Shown: positions 1 through 9,975 of the stretch, one piece after another
Layout: each line of letters starts with the position of its first letter
Position numbering within the stretch: position 1 is the first letter of the stretch
Source: Chryseobacterium indologenes
Lineage (GTDB): Bacteria > Bacteroidota > Bacteroidia > Flavobacteriales > Weeksellaceae
NCBI GenBank assembly: GCA_016025055.1
Contig: CP065590.1
Location: forward strand, 1,116,001 to 1,180,000
Length of the DNA: 64,000 nt
Reading direction: 5' to 3'
Translations under genes and position numbers: made by a program
Notes under the pieces: generated by a model
The model's input: only the letters and a program-made list of their open reading frames with translations
What the model was told of the DNA's origin: nothing
Database searches by the model: none

Positions 1-357
1 TTAAGTCTTTAATAACAGGGAAAGCAGCACTTCTCCATGGCTCAATAACGATTGTTTCACCATCTTTGAACATTCTCATGTGAAGCTGGCAAGTTGTGAT
101 ACCTGTATCCGGACCGTGTGCTCTACCGTTGATGTATAGAGAACACATTCCACAGATTCCTTCACGACAGTCGTGGTCAAAAGCGATTGGTTCCTTTCCT
201 TCGTTAATTAAATTTTCGTTCAGGATGTCCAGCATCTCCAGGAATGAAGAGTCTGTAGAAACATCTGATATTTTATAGGTCTCAAACTGACCTTTAGTTT
301 TACTATTTTTTTGTCTCCAAATTTTCAGCGTAAGATGTAAGCCTTTTTTGCACTCAT
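1..357 (-). CDS. sdhB: Succinate dehydrogenase iron-sulfur subunit, partial, start-region frameshift
   Basis: This is the N-terminal part of SdhB; the C-terminus lies beyond the window edge. SdhB carries electrons from SdhA through its Fe-S clusters to the membrane anchor. The translation shows the 2Fe-2S ferredoxin motif ([17 protein letters not shown]) and [15 protein letters not shown] sequence near the edge. It lies 24 bp downstream of sdhA in the sdhC-sdhA-sdhB order. The expected start ([12 protein letters not shown]) is out of frame: the ATG at 357 is followed by six A (344-349 on the plus strand), and seven are needed to stay in frame. The correct frame has a stop just upstream and no other start, so a one-base deletion, probably a sequencing error, is the best explanation. 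Confidence 0.93.
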
Positions 358-381
358 AATGTTATATTTATAGGTTGGAGA

Positions 382-2394
382 TTATTTATAACTTCTAGTT
401 TTAACCTCGATGTTGTCATATATCAGTTCTTCTTTATGCAACACTTCCGCGTTGATATCTGCTCCCTGATATTCCCAAGCTCCGACGTATTTGTAGTTTA
501 CGTCATCTCTTTCCGCTTCACCATCCGGAGTGGAGTGATCTTCACGGAAATGTCCACCACAAGATTCATTTCTGTGTAGTGCATCGATAGCCATTAATTG
601 ACCTAGTTCAAGGAAGTCTGCTACTCTGAATGCTTTTTCAAGCTCAGTGTTCATTCCTTCTCCTTCTCCAGGAACTTTTACATTTTTCCAGAAGTTGTTT
701 CTTACTTCTTCTATTTCTTTGATCGCTTCTCTTAATCCTTCAGGAGTTCTTCCCATACCTACTTTATTCCACATGATGTGTCCTAATTGTTTATGGAAGT
801 GGTCTACTGAATGTGTTCCTTTATTATTCAGGAAGAAATTAATTTTTTCTTTAATTCCTTTCTCAGCCTCGTCAAATGCTCCTGAATTGGTAGGAATAGC
901 TCCTGTTCTGATATCTGCCGAAAGGTAATCTGCGATAGTATAAGGAAGTACGAAATATCCGTCTGCAAGACCCTGCATCAATGCAGATGCTCCCAATCTG
1001 TTGGCACCGTGGTCAGAGAAGTTAGCTTCACCGATTACGAAACATCCAGGGATTGTAGACTGAAGGTTATAATCAACCCATACACCACCCATTGTATAGT
1101 GTACCGCAGGATAAATCTTCATTGGAGTTTTGTAAGGATCATCAGCAGTAATTTTTTCGTACATTACGAATAGGTTACCGTATTTCTCCTCAACCCAGCT
1201 CTTACCTAAATCATAAATCTGCTGATCTGTTGGGTTATGAATATGTTTTTCGATAGCGGCTTCTCTACCTTTTTTCATGATCTCTGTTGAGAAATCAAGG
1301 TAAACACCTTCCTGCGTATCATTATTTTCAATACCGAATCCGGCATCACATCTTTCCTTAGCAGCTCTAGATGCAACGTCTCTAGGTACAAGGTTACCGA
1401 ATGCAGGATATCTTCTTTCCAGATAATAATCTCTATCTTCTTCTTTAATGTTTTCAGGTCTTAATTTACCTTCTCTGATCGCTACTGAATCTTCAATCTT
1501 TTTAGGAACCCAGATTCTTCCTGAGTTTCTTAATGATTCAGACATCAAAGTCAGTTTAGACTGCTGAGTTCCGTGAACAGGAATACAAGTCGGGTGAATC
1601 TGTACGTAGCAAGGGTTTGCGAAGTAAGCTCCTTTCTTATGAATTTTCCATGCTGCAGAAACGTTTGATCCCATTGCGTTGGTAGAAAGGAAATATACGT
1701 TTCCGTATCCTCCGGATGCAATAACTACTGCGTGAGCAGAATGTCTTTCGATTTCACCTGTCACCAGGTTTCTAGCGATGATTCCTCTTGCTTTTCCGTC
1801 AACAATAACAAGGTCAAGCATCTCATGACGGTTATACATTTTGATTCTTCCTTTACCGATCTGACGGCTCATTGCAGAGTATGCACCTAATAATAACTGC
1901 TGTCCTGTCTGTCCTTTTGCATAGAAAGTTCTTTTTACCTGAACCCCACCAAATGAACGGTTATCCAGCTGACCTCCGTAGTCTCTACCAAAAGGAACAC
2001 CCTGAGAAACACACTGGTCAATAATATTTGCTGAAACTTCAGCTAATCTGTAAACGTTAGCCTCTCTTGCTCTATAGTCACCACCTTTGATGGTATCATA
2101 GAACAGTCTGTACGTAGAGTCACCGTCACCCTGATAGTTTTTAGCTGCGTTGATCCCTCCTTGGGCTGCAATAGAGTGCGCTCTTCTTGGAGAATCCTGG
2201 TAGCAGAATGCTTTTACGTTATATCCCTGCTCAGCTAAAGTTGCTGCTGCAGAACCTCCTGCCAAACCTGTACCTACAACAATAATATCAATCTTATCTC
2301 TGTTGTTTGGTGCAACAAGGTTCATATGGTCTTTATGATTTTTCCACTTGTCTTTTAGAGGACCCGCCGGAATTTTTGAATCTAATTTACTCAT
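382..2394 (-). CDS. sdhA: Succinate dehydrogenase flavoprotein subunit
   Basis: Oxidises succinate to fumarate in the TCA cycle and respiratory chain, on the cytoplasmic face of the membrane. The 670-residue protein has the FAD-binding GTGLAGG at residues 41-47 and [14 protein letters not shown] at about 70-83, whose histidine is the expected covalent FAD site. It also has the active-site segment HPTCIP and, near the C-terminus, [10 protein letters not shown]. The length and close pairing with a single five-helix cytochrome b subunit fit the B-type (Bacteroidota) enzyme. It lies between sdhC (15 bp upstream) and sdhB in one operon. Confidence 0.97.
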   Translation of the reverse strand: MSKLDSKIPAGPLKDKWKNHKDHMNLVAPNNRDKIDIIVVGTGLAGGSAAATLAEQGYNVKAFCYQDSPRRAHSIAAQGGINAAKNYQGDGDSTYRLFYDTIKGGDYRAREANVYRLAEVSANIIDQCVSQGVPFGRDYGGQLDNRSFGGVQVKRTFYAKGQTGQQLLLGAYSAMSRQIGKGRIKMYNRHEMLDLVIVDGKARGIIARNLVTGEIERHSAHAVVIASGGYGNVYFLSTNAMGSNVSAAWKIHKKGAYFANPCYVQIHPTCIPVHGTQQSKLTLMSESLRNSGRIWVPKKIEDSVAIREGKLRPENIKEEDRDYYLERRYPAFGNLVPRDVASRAAKERCDAGFGIENNDTQEGVYLDFSTEIMKKGREAAIEKHIHNPTDQQIYDLGKSWVEEKYGNLFVMYEKITADDPYKTPMKIYPAVHYTMGGVWVDYNLQSTIPGCFVIGEANFSDHGANRLGASALMQGLADGYFVLPYTIADYLSADIRTGAIPTNSGAFDEAEKGIKEKINFFLNNKGTHSVDHFHKQLGHIMWNKVGMGRTPEGLREAIKEIEEVRNNFWKNVKVPGEGEGMNTELEKAFRVADFLELGQLMAIDALHRNESCGGHFREDHSTPDGEAERDDVNYKYVGAWEYQGADINAEVLHKEELIYDNIEVKTRSYK

Positions 2395-2409
2395 ACTAGT
2401 ATATTGATA

Positions 2410-3072
2410 TTATTGAGTTATAAAATGAAAAACTGCAACGATGATAAATCCTGCAGGGATTAGGATCGAATACCATTTCCCGAAAGCTTTGATCACCGGC
2501 GTATATTTTGGATGTCTTGCTCCGATAGACTGGAATGAAGACTGGAATCCGTGAGCTAAGTGTAAACCTAATAGAACAAAAGAAATCACATATAAAGCTA
2601 CTCTCCAAAGATCGGCAAACTTCTCATGAAGCTCCGGCCAGAAACGTTCTGCATCAGGAGCGATTCCTTCCACATATTTGTAATTGATTTCATGCAACCA
2701 GAAATCATACAAGTGAAGCGCCAGAAAAGCTAAAACAACAGCTCCGGAAATAATCATATTTCTGGACATCCATGAAGAATTCATAGAAGCATTGTTTGAT
2801 TCATACTTTACCGGACGCGCTTTGTTATTCTTAATTTCCAGTACAAATCCCATTACAAAATGGAAAATTACTGCAAAACCAAGAATCGGCTGCATTAAGA
2901 ACTGCACAAAAGGATTATAGCCCATAAAGTCAGATGCTGTATTAAAAGCATCTTTGTTCAGGACTGATAACAAATTGGTTGTCAAATGCAGTATAAGAAA
3001 AACCAGCAAAAACATAGCTGATAATGCCATAGCGTATTTTCTACCTATCGTAGAACTCGTTAAACCTGCCAT
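2410..3072 (-). CDS. sdhC: Succinate dehydrogenase cytochrome b subunit
   Basis: Membrane anchor that passes electrons to menaquinone. The 220-residue protein has about five hydrophobic helices, typical of the fused single-anchor B-type SdhC, with histidines inside them (for example ILHLTTN, VIFHFVMG, ALHLYDF, GLHLAHG, VFHFITQ) able to ligate haem b. It is the first gene of sdhCAB. A Bacteroidota -7 box (TAATTTTG, 3096-3103 minus) and a CRP-like palindrome lie upstream. Confidence 0.94.
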   Translation of the reverse strand: MAGLTSSTIGRKYAMALSAMFLLVFLILHLTTNLLSVLNKDAFNTASDFMGYNPFVQFLMQPILGFAVIFHFVMGFVLEIKNNKARPVKYESNNASMNSSWMSRNMIISGAVVLAFLALHLYDFWLHEINYKYVEGIAPDAERFWPELHEKFADLWRVALYVISFVLLGLHLAHGFQSSFQSIGARHPKYTPVIKAFGKWYSILIPAGFIIVAVFHFITQ

Positions 3073-3095
3073 ATAAGTTTAAATTTGAATTTCCA

Positions 3096-3140
3096 CAAAA
3101 TTAAGAAATGTTAACAATATCGAAAAGTGAGAAATCTCAC
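3096..3140 (-). promoter_or_regulatory. sdhCAB promoter with CRP-like palindrome
   Basis: The minus strand carries TAATTTTG (3096-3103), matching the Bacteroidota -7 box TAnnTTTG. A 14-bp palindrome GTGAGA-AA-TCTCAC (3127-3140) is centred about 30 bp upstream of it. With flanking bases it reads AGTGA-N6-TCACA, close to the classical CRP site. The position would fit an activator overlapping the -33 region. The palindrome is seen; its function is inferred. Confidence 0.5.
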
Positions 3141-3215
3141 AATTAGGCAGTTTGTAATGTTTCTAAATAAGAATTTACATGTTATAAATACAGGAAAACA
3201 GAATGAGAAAAACGG

Positions 3216-4988
3216 CTATTTCAACTCATATATTTTATCCTTAAAAACTACTTTTTGAGCGGAAGAAGGAAACGTTTTTATGTCAAAATGCCTGATTCTC
3301 CTGGAAGAACAATATGGGCTGATAACAAACTTCACAACCTTTTCAGAAGCTTTTATATCCGAAATCCAAAAGCGCGCTTTATCTCCCTTCTTCATCAAAA
3401 ATACCTTAGTTTTCCCCAGGTTGAGAAATAATATTTCATTCTTTTTATTTTCATAAATCTGATACCCGGTCTTTATCATTAAAAAAATAAAAAAACACAT
3501 AACAAATCTCACACTGCTTTTTAAGTTGGGCCTGACAATGACAAATCTGAGCATATATACGATCACCAGTATAGCGAAAACCTCGGTAAGGCTCATGGGT
3601 ATATGTTCTATGAACAGGACATCTGCTTCAGCAAACCAATGAATAACCTTCAGCAAAACTCTGATAACAAAATCATATACATTGCTGATCATATAAAAAT
3701 CAATTCTCAACGCAATAAAAATGGTCATGACGAGTGAAAACACAATGATTACTTCTGAAAAGGGTACAATCAGAAAATTAGCAATAATTGAAACCCATGA
3801 AAACTGATGAAAATAATATAAAACCAAGGGCAGTGTCGCCAACTGTGCTGACAGAGAGATGGTAATCGTGTTAAACATCAGCTTCTTAAAATAATTATCC
3901 TGATTAGGAAAATATTTCAAAAGAGGCTGATTGAGCCAAAAAATCCCTAAAACGGCCAGGTAACTAAGCTGAAATCCCACATCAAAAAACTGTTGCGTAT
4001 CCGGAATGAGAATAACAAATGCGGATAATGCGAGTGAGTGAAGCAGATCAGGCTTGCGCTGTAACAATACAAATGTAAAATACACGCTCAGCATAATGCA
4101 GGCCCTCAAAACAGAATTTCCAAAACCAATAAAAGCGGCAAACAACCAAATAAAAACAAGACTTAGTATAACCACATATCTCCTGAACCTTAAGGGAATA
4201 AACCGTCCTGCCAAAAAGTAAAATATTCCGAAAATAACTACGATATGGGTTCCTGAAATAGCCAATAAATGAACCAGTCCTGATTTATTAAAGTCCTCTA
4301 CGGTACCGGGATCTATTTCTGTTCTGTCTGCCAGAATAATTCCTTTCAGAAATTCCCTGGTCCTGGCCGACATTCCGGATTGATTTATTTTTTGCAAAAC
4401 TTCAAGCCTGCGCTGCCTGATCCTGTCTGTAAGGCCTATATCTTTTCTTTCAACAGATGATATCTCTTTTGAAATAAAAACCTGATAGTCAATATCCTTG
4501 CGCTTCAGATACCGGGCATAATCGAACTGAAAATCATATTGCGGAGATTGTGGCTGGATAATAAATGCTTCAGCCTTGTAGTAATGGGTAAAATCAAGCT
4601 CCGGATTATTCCTTGGGATATAAAGAATCGATTGAAAATTTTCATTACCGGCTTTTATAATACCAGTATATTTCTTATATTTTTCTATTGAGTTTAATTT
4701 CTGAGAGATTCTGAAAACAATAGTTTCCTTACCCTTGATGACAGTTTCTTTTCCGGATAATGACGTATTACAAAAATGAAGTATCATTCCTGTTCCAAAA
4801 AATAACAATCCCAGAAAAACGCTCCGGGCTTTATGTAAAAAATAAGACTGAAAAAATAATACAATTAAAATTCCAAAAGCAACTGCAGCTATAGGGTAAC
4901 ACCAGGTAATATCAAGCAGCATCAAGTCCTGGAAGATAATTCCCAGAATAAAACATATGACCAGGATGAGAAGCGGCTGTTTATTCAA
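3216..4988 (-). CDS. ComEC/Rec2-family DNA uptake membrane protein
   Basis: Likely the inner-membrane channel that imports single-stranded DNA in transformation. The 590-residue polytopic protein has hydrophobic N-terminal helices (residues 1-70), a soluble region (about 85-200), and the family signature SGLVHLLAISGTHIV at about 236-250, followed by many membrane segments to about 480. The C-terminus after residue 500 is short, and I see no metallo-beta-lactamase HxHxDH motif, so this is the short form without the nuclease-like domain. It lies alone between sdhC and lpxB. Competence in this organism is not shown by the window. Confidence 0.85.
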   Translation of the reverse strand: MNKQPLLILVICFILGIIFQDLMLLDITWCYPIAAVAFGILIVLFFQSYFLHKARSVFLGLLFFGTGMILHFCNTSLSGKETVIKGKETIVFRISQKLNSIEKYKKYTGIIKAGNENFQSILYIPRNNPELDFTHYYKAEAFIIQPQSPQYDFQFDYARYLKRKDIDYQVFISKEISSVERKDIGLTDRIRQRRLEVLQKINQSGMSARTREFLKGIILADRTEIDPGTVEDFNKSGLVHLLAISGTHIVVIFGIFYFLAGRFIPLRFRRYVVILSLVFIWLFAAFIGFGNSVLRACIMLSVYFTFVLLQRKPDLLHSLALSAFVILIPDTQQFFDVGFQLSYLAVLGIFWLNQPLLKYFPNQDNYFKKLMFNTITISLSAQLATLPLVLYYFHQFSWVSIIANFLIVPFSEVIIVFSLVMTIFIALRIDFYMISNVYDFVIRVLLKVIHWFAEADVLFIEHIPMSLTEVFAILVIVYMLRFVIVRPNLKSSVRFVMCFFIFLMIKTGYQIYENKKNEILFLNLGKTKVFLMKKGDKARFWISDIKASEKVVKFVISPYCSSRRIRHFDIKTFPSSAQKVVFKDKIYELK

Positions 4989-5124
4989 TTTCAGTCAATT
5001 ACCTCAACAAATTAGGAAAATTACCCCATCGATTGTACTTCTGTAATTACTGAATAAGGAAATTACACCGCTTTAAAAATGTCAACAAAGCGCTTAAATT
5101 TTTGCTATAAAAACAAACAGAGAA

Positions 5125-6229
5125 TTAAACTTTTAAAATAACATCGGCGGCATGGTCACTGGCTCCTTTACCACCCAGTTTTTCTCTTAACAACTTATAA
5201 TCATGCAGTACCTGCTCTCTTTTATCTCCGGCAAGGACCTTATTAAGTTCTTCTATAAGATTATTTGTATTTAAATCGTTCTGGATCAGCTCTTTTACCA
5301 CCTCCCTGTCCATGATCAGATTAACAAGGGAGATATAATTGATATTTTTAACAAGTCTTTTGGCTATAGCATAGGAAATTTTGCTGCCACGGTAGCATAC
5401 TACTTCAGGAATATTCAGCAATGCGGTTTCCAGGGTAGCAGTTCCCGATGTAACAAGAGCTGCTTTTGAGCATCTCAATAAATCATAGGTTTTATTGGAC
5501 ACAAAATGCACGTTATCATCTACATATTTCTGATAAAATTCTTTTGGAAGGCTCGGTGCACCGGCGATTACAAACTGGTAGTTTTTAAAATGAGGGCGTA
5601 CGGAAAGCATTATCTCCAGCATTTTTTCAACCTCCTGTTTTCTGGAGCCCGGTAAAAGAGCGATAATCTCTTTTTCGTTCAATCCGTTCTCCTTTTTGAA
5701 ATTCCCGATATTGATTTCCTGAAGATCAGAAATGGCATCCAGTAAAGGATGTCCTACAAAATGGGAATGGACCCCGTGTTTTCTGTAAAAATCTTCTTCA
5801 AAAGGAAGAATGACCATCATTTCATCTACATATTTTTTGATAATCTCTACCCTTCCTTCTTTCCAGGCCCAAAGCTGCGGAGAAATATAGTAAACAACCT
5901 TGATTCCCAATTCTTTGGCAAACCTTGCAATTCTGAGATTAAATCCCGGATAATCTACCAGAACTAAAACATCAGGTTTATTGTTCTGAATATCTTCCTT
6001 ACATAATTTTATATTATTTAAAATGGTCCGGAGGTTCATCACTACTTCCAAAAAAACCCATAAAAGCAAGATCCCGGTAATGTTTCACCAACGTTCCTCC
6101 CTGAGCTTTCATCAGGTCTCCACCCCAAAATCTAAATTCCGCTTCAGGGTCTTTGTGCTTTAAGGCTTTCATCAGGTTACTTCCATGCAAATCACCGGAA
6201 GCTTCACCCGCAATAATGTAATATTTCAT
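5125..6229 (-). CDS. lpxB: Lipid-A-disaccharide synthase (frameshifted)
   Basis: LpxB joins UDP-2,3-diacylglucosamine and lipid X to form the lipid A disaccharide at the inner membrane. The reading is split in two: residues 1-60 start at 6229 with MKYYIIAGEASGDLHG, the family's N-terminal signature, and continue to LAFMGF; the rest resumes as LEVVMNLRTI in the next frame and runs to 5125. Later motifs include LALLPGSRKQEVE-like and TSGTATLETALL. The break is a run of seven A (6050-6056 plus strand); six restores a continuous protein of about 367 residues, the usual length. LpxB is normally essential in Gram-negatives, so a sequencing error is likely. The start at 6229 is preferred over an upstream ATG because it matches the family. 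Confidence 0.92.
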
Positions 6230-6307
6230 GTCTATTGTAAGGATAGAGAACAAATTAAAATATATCCGATCTTAATTTGTAAATTTGCTCAAAGATAATG
6301 ATAAAAA

Positions 6308-6817
6308 ATGTCAGAAGAATTTGAAATCCGGAATAAAGTTGCTGAAAGCGGCCTTATCAATTTTGACCTTACCACTTTACTTCCAAAAGGGGAGCGAAAA
6401 GGCATTGACCTTAAAGATTTTCTTTTTCAGGAAATGATTCTTAAGGAAAAGGATTTCCGCGAAAAAGTAGAGGCCATCAATATCGAAGAATATAAAGACA
6501 CTTATATTTACATCTACAATTCCGTGGATACAATCATCCCGTTATGGGCTTATTTTGTTTTAACGGCAAAGCTTACCGAAGTAGCCAGGAAAATTGTTTT
6601 TGGCAGTCGTGAAGATCTGGAGGTTATCCTCATGCATAATGCAATCCAGACCTATGATTTTGAAGAGATGAGAGGGAAACGGGTTTTGGTAAAAGGATGT
6701 TCTGATAAAGAGATTCCTGAAAATGCTTACATCGAATTGGTTGAACAGCTGAAGCCTATGGTAAAGTCCCTGATGTTTGGAGAGGCTTGTTCCAATGTAC
6801 CCATTATAAAAAACTAA
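6308..6817 (+). CDS. DUF2480 family protein
   Basis: A 169-residue soluble protein that I recognise as the DUF2480 family, found in Bacteroidota. It has no signal peptide or membrane segment. The central region (YIYNSVDTIIPLWAYFVLTAKL) and a C-terminal segment with a cysteine-containing motif (GCSDKEIPENAY) are the most distinctive parts. Function is unknown. It is divergent from lpxB, with a TAAATTTG -7 box at 6280-6287. Confidence 0.8.
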   Translation: MSEEFEIRNKVAESGLINFDLTTLLPKGERKGIDLKDFLFQEMILKEKDFREKVEAINIEEYKDTYIYIYNSVDTIIPLWAYFVLTAKLTEVARKIVFGSREDLEVILMHNAIQTYDFEEMRGKRVLVKGCSDKEIPENAYIELVEQLKPMVKSLMFGEACSNVPIIKN

Positions 6818-6863
6818 AAAGAGGACTTAAAAAATTTAACAATAATTATGAAGTCTTAGTATT

Positions 6864-6891
6864 TTGTGAGGCATATTTTTTGATAACTTTG
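6864..6891 (+). promoter_or_regulatory. Promoter of the DUF937 gene
   Basis: TTG at 6864-6866, 17 bp spacer, then TAACTTTG at 6884-6891, a good match to the Bacteroidota consensus. It lies 28 bp before the start codon at 6920. Confidence 0.6.
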
Positions 6892-6919
6892 ATTCACTTA
6901 ATACAAACAAACACAAACA

Positions 6920-7579
6920 ATGAGTTTAATTGACCTACTTACAGGGAATACCAGCAACCAGGTTGCAGAACAAGCTGAAAACAAATTCGGAATCAGCAAA
7001 AATCAGGTAATTGCCCTATTGGCAGTAGCTACACCTCTTATCATTTCTTATCTTAGAAATAAATCTCAGGATGCAAAAGAAGCAGAGGCCTTAAATAATG
7101 CTTTAGATAAAGATCATAATGGAAGTATTCTGAATGATCCGTCACAAATCGAAGCAAGACAAGCTGAAGGAGGTTCAATTCTTGACCATGTTTTTGGCGG
7201 ACAAAAAAGTAATGTTGAAAACCAGCTGTCACAAAATACAGGAATTTCAATTGATAAGATTGGCCCTGTTCTGGCGATGCTGGCGCCTTTAGTAATGGGC
7301 TATATCGGTCAGCAAAAACAACAGAGCAATGTTGGTGCCGGTGGTCTGGGAGATCTATTAGGAGGAATCCTTGGAAATGCTTCTAATCAGGCTCAATCAC
7401 AACAGTCTAATCCTTTAAATGACATTTTAGGAAGTGTCTTGGGAGGCGGTGCAGGACAATCTCAGTCTTCAGGAAATCCTTTGAATGATATCTTAGGAAG
7501 CGTACTGGGCGGAGGCGGAAACCAACAGCAGCAAGGAGGTGGCTTAGGCGGCATTCTTGGAAATATTTTTGGAAAATAA
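6920..7579 (+). CDS. DUF937 domain-containing protein
   Basis: A 219-residue protein of the DUF937 family. The helical domain occupies residues 1-130, with LIDLLTG, GISKNQVIALLAVATPLIISYL and a related second half (NTGISIDKIGPVLAMLAPLVMGYI). The tail (about 135-219) is low complexity, rich in Gly, Gln, Asn and Ser, with two near-identical copies of NPLNDILGSVLGGG and a third partial one. No signal peptide was seen. Function is unknown. It has its own promoter and ends at a bidirectional terminator. Confidence 0.82.
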   Translation: MSLIDLLTGNTSNQVAEQAENKFGISKNQVIALLAVATPLIISYLRNKSQDAKEAEALNNALDKDHNGSILNDPSQIEARQAEGGSILDHVFGGQKSNVENQLSQNTGISIDKIGPVLAMLAPLVMGYIGQQKQQSNVGAGGLGDLLGGILGNASNQAQSQQSNPLNDILGSVLGGGAGQSQSSGNPLNDILGSVLGGGGNQQQQGGGLGGILGNIFGK

Positions 7580-7597
7580 TTAGTTTAATTTGTTATA

Positions 7598-7630
7598 AAA
7601 AAAGACCTGGGAAATTTCTCAGGTCTTTTT
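7598..7630. terminator. Bidirectional terminator
   Basis: AAAGACCTGGGAAA / TTTCTCAGGTCTTT form a 14-bp near-perfect hairpin with A-rich and T-rich flanks. It lies between the convergent DUF937 (plus) and THX (minus) genes. Confidence 0.75.
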
Positions 7631-7637
7631 ATTTCTT

Positions 7638-7757
7638 TTACTTTTTAGATTTTTCTTCGGATACAGCAAACGATTTTGAAGATTTTCTAGGTCTTCTTTT
7701 TCCGTAGCTTCCGGCATTGATTTTTCCTCTTCTTGATTTTTTATCTCCTTTTCCCAT
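7638..7757 (-). CDS. 30S ribosomal protein THX
   Basis: A 39-residue, very basic protein beginning MGKGDKKSRRGKINAGSYGK and continuing RRPRKSSKSFAV. This is the THX family of small 30S-associated proteins seen in Bacteroidota and Thermus. It is too short for usual length cut-offs and lies in a different frame from a longer spurious reading on the same strand. The start ATG is at 7757 and the stop is eight bases from the terminator. Confidence 0.9.
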   Translation of the reverse strand: MGKGDKKSRRGKINAGSYGKRRPRKSSKSFAVSEEKSKK

Positions 7758-7971
7758 AGTAATATGTATTTTGTTGTTCTTACGAATTTAAAAAATATGC
7801 TTTTAAAATCCAAAAAATGAAGCTGTTAAAATTTTATAAATTGAGGAGGAAGATGGAAGTTCCGTCAGTCGTTAATTGTATATTGTTTAATAAAGCTCTT
7901 GCAATAAAAATGCTTATCCTTTATTTCACCCTTATTTTCCCACGCTGCCATTTTCCTGTTCCCTTTTTCTT

Positions 7972-9366
7972 TTACACTTTAATCGTCTTCCATTTTCCTT
8001 TTTTAAACAAAATAAAAGCTATTATAGTGATTAATGTCTCCGCAGCAGGTATAGAGATAAATACCCCTTTTGGCCCCATCCCCAAATATTTAGAAAGGAA
8101 ATAAGCCAATGGAATCTGAAACAACCAGAATCCAAAGAGGTTCACCCATGTCGGGGTCCACGTATCTCCGGCTCCGTTGAATGCATTGATCATAACCATT
8201 CCTATTCCATAGAAAATAAATCCCGTACTCATAATGTAAAGAGCACTTTTGGCAAAATCCTTGATCTCCGCTTCCTGAGTAAAGAAACTTACTAAAAAGT
8301 TACCCATAAAAATAAATATCAAGCTGACAATCAACATAAAAATCACGTTATACTTTACTGTTTTCATTACAGACTGCTCTGCACGAAACATTTCATTAGC
8401 TCCCATATTTTGGCCTACCAGCGTAGACGCAGCATTACTTAGCCCCCATGCAGGTAGCATAAAGAACATCATCAACCGTAAAGCCGTTTGGTAGCCGGCA
8501 GAAGCATTTTCTCCTCCGGTAGTAGCCACCAGTTCTGCAAGAAAGATCCAGCTGCATGACGCTATCACAAACTGAAAAATTCCCGGAGTGGCAATCTTTA
8601 CAATAGATTTTATTAAGCTGAAATAAGGCTTAAAATAATCAGGTTTCATACGAATCTGTGTATCCGCTATCAGGAGATGATACAGTTGATAGATCACTCC
8701 TACACTTCTTCCTATTGTAGTAGCCAATGCAGCTCCCGTAAGTCCCAGAGCCGGAACCGGGCCAAGTCCTTTGATCAGAACCGGACACAGAATGATATTG
8801 GCTATATTGGCAATCCATAAGCTCTTCATTGCAATCATGGCATTTCCTGCTCCTCTGAAAATCCCGTTAATTAAAAACAAAAGCATAATAATCGTGCTGC
8901 TTCCCATCATAATTCTCGTAAAGTTCTTTCCATAAGCAGCCGCTTCCGGTCTTGATCCCATGAGAATCAAAATTTCTTCTGCATACAATACGCCCAGTAA
9001 ACTCAATATAAAAGTGATAGCAAACGAGACCAATAACACCTGGGCAGCACTCCGGGAAGCCTGTTCCGGATTTTTCTCACCAATTCTCCGGGCAACCAAA
9101 GCGGTAGCTGCCATACTCATCCCAATGGCGATTGAATACATAATAGAAAGAACAGATTCTGTAAGCCCAACGGTCTGAATAGCAAAACCGCTCTCTTTTA
9201 AATGCCCTACAAAATACAGGTCTACCAATGCAAATACCGACTCCATTGCCATTTCCAGCATCATAGGAATAGCTAAAAGAAGAACTGCACTTCTGATATT
9301 TACTTTCGTAAAATCAGTTTCTTCCCCACTAAATGCTTTTTTAAAAAAATCAATATATTTTGACAT
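7972..9366 (-). CDS. MATE family efflux transporter
   Basis: A 464-residue polytopic membrane protein with about twelve hydrophobic helices in two halves. Family-like segments include NIRSAVLLLAIPMMLEMAMESVF-like helix 1, GFAIQTVGLTESVL, and ASTLVGQNMGANEMFRAEQS in the second half, which matches the MATE repeat pattern around GQN.GA. It probably exports cationic drugs or metabolites in exchange for Na+ or H+. Substrate unknown. It is divergent from the ankyrin gene. Confidence 0.9.
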   Translation of the reverse strand: MSKYIDFFKKAFSGEETDFTKVNIRSAVLLLAIPMMLEMAMESVFALVDLYFVGHLKESGFAIQTVGLTESVLSIMYSIAIGMSMAATALVARRIGEKNPEQASRSAAQVLLVSFAITFILSLLGVLYAEEILILMGSRPEAAAYGKNFTRIMMGSSTIIMLLFLINGIFRGAGNAMIAMKSLWIANIANIILCPVLIKGLGPVPALGLTGAALATTIGRSVGVIYQLYHLLIADTQIRMKPDYFKPYFSLIKSIVKIATPGIFQFVIASCSWIFLAELVATTGGENASAGYQTALRLMMFFMLPAWGLSNAASTLVGQNMGANEMFRAEQSVMKTVKYNVIFMLIVSLIFIFMGNFLVSFFTQEAEIKDFAKSALYIMSTGFIFYGIGMVMINAFNGAGDTWTPTWVNLFGFWLFQIPLAYFLSKYLGMGPKGVFISIPAAETLITIIAFILFKKGKWKTIKV

Positions 9367-9429
9367 TCTTTTCTCAATAATTTATATAATCCCAAAAATA
9401 CAAATCCAATTATTATAAAAACTTAGCAA

Positions 9430-9456
9430 TTGATAATAAAATTTAATTTAGATTTG
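9430..9456 (+). promoter_or_regulatory. Promoter of the ankyrin-repeat gene
   Basis: TTG at 9430-9432, 16 bp spacer and TAGATTTG at 9449-9456. It lies 23 bp upstream of the start codon at 9479. Confidence 0.5.
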
Positions 9457-9478
9457 TATATTCTTAAAAGTAATTCTT

Positions 9479-9838
9479 ATGAAAAAAATAATCTCTACAA
9501 TTTTTCTATTTGGAATTTTAGCATCTGCCAACATGCTTTCTGCTCAGAAACTGACTCAGGAAAAGTTGAAGGCTATTGCCACTGATAATATCGCAACATT
9601 TAAAAAGCATTTTGCACCCGGCGATTACAACAAATGTTTTAGTCTCGGATATGAATCGTTCACTCCGCTTGCCTACAGTGCTTTAAACGGAAAAAAGACG
9701 ATTGTCAATTTTTTACTGAATAGCAAAGTCGACATTAATAAAAAATGTCAGACGGATACCGCACTCAAAATCGCAGAGGATTCAAAAAGAGTTGAAATAG
9801 CTCAATTACTTATTGAAAAAGGCGCTAAAAGAGATTAA
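9479..9838 (+). CDS. Small secreted ankyrin-repeat protein
   Basis: A 119-residue protein with a signal peptide (about residues 1-22, ending SAQ). About two ankyrin-like repeats follow at residues 57-116 (FTPLAYSALNGKKTIVNFLL and TALKIAEDSKRVEIAQLLIE). Ankyrin repeats bind proteins; the periplasmic partner is unknown. It is a single-gene unit with its own promoter and terminator. Confidence 0.75.
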   Translation: MKKIISTIFLFGILASANMLSAQKLTQEKLKAIATDNIATFKKHFAPGDYNKCFSLGYESFTPLAYSALNGKKTIVNFLLNSKVDINKKCQTDTALKIAEDSKRVEIAQLLIEKGAKRD

Positions 9839-9861
9839 AAACTCACAAAATACAATTTATC

Positions 9862-9885
9862 AACTTCCGAAAGGAAGTTTTTTTG
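9862..9885 (+). terminator. Terminator of the ankyrin gene
   Basis: AACTTCC-GAAA-GGAAGTT hairpin with a GNRA-type loop, followed by a T run. Confidence 0.75.
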
Positions 9886-9975
9886 TTTATAAAACCTCTA
9901 AAAATCTTATCTTTGCCAACGAAAAAATAAAGGCTTGAAGCAGAGCCTTAAATATTGAATTTTAAACAAATAATT

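Noticed and set aside
344..349. Programmed frameshifting at the sdhB start
   Set aside because: A simple one-base deletion fits better, given the same error at many other A/T runs.
2396..2608. Frame inside the 3' part of sdhC
   Set aside because: A shadow of sdhC in another frame.
7619..7813. A 64-codon minus-strand frame over THX
   Set aside because: It overlaps the clearly conserved THX protein in another frame and lacks protein-like features.
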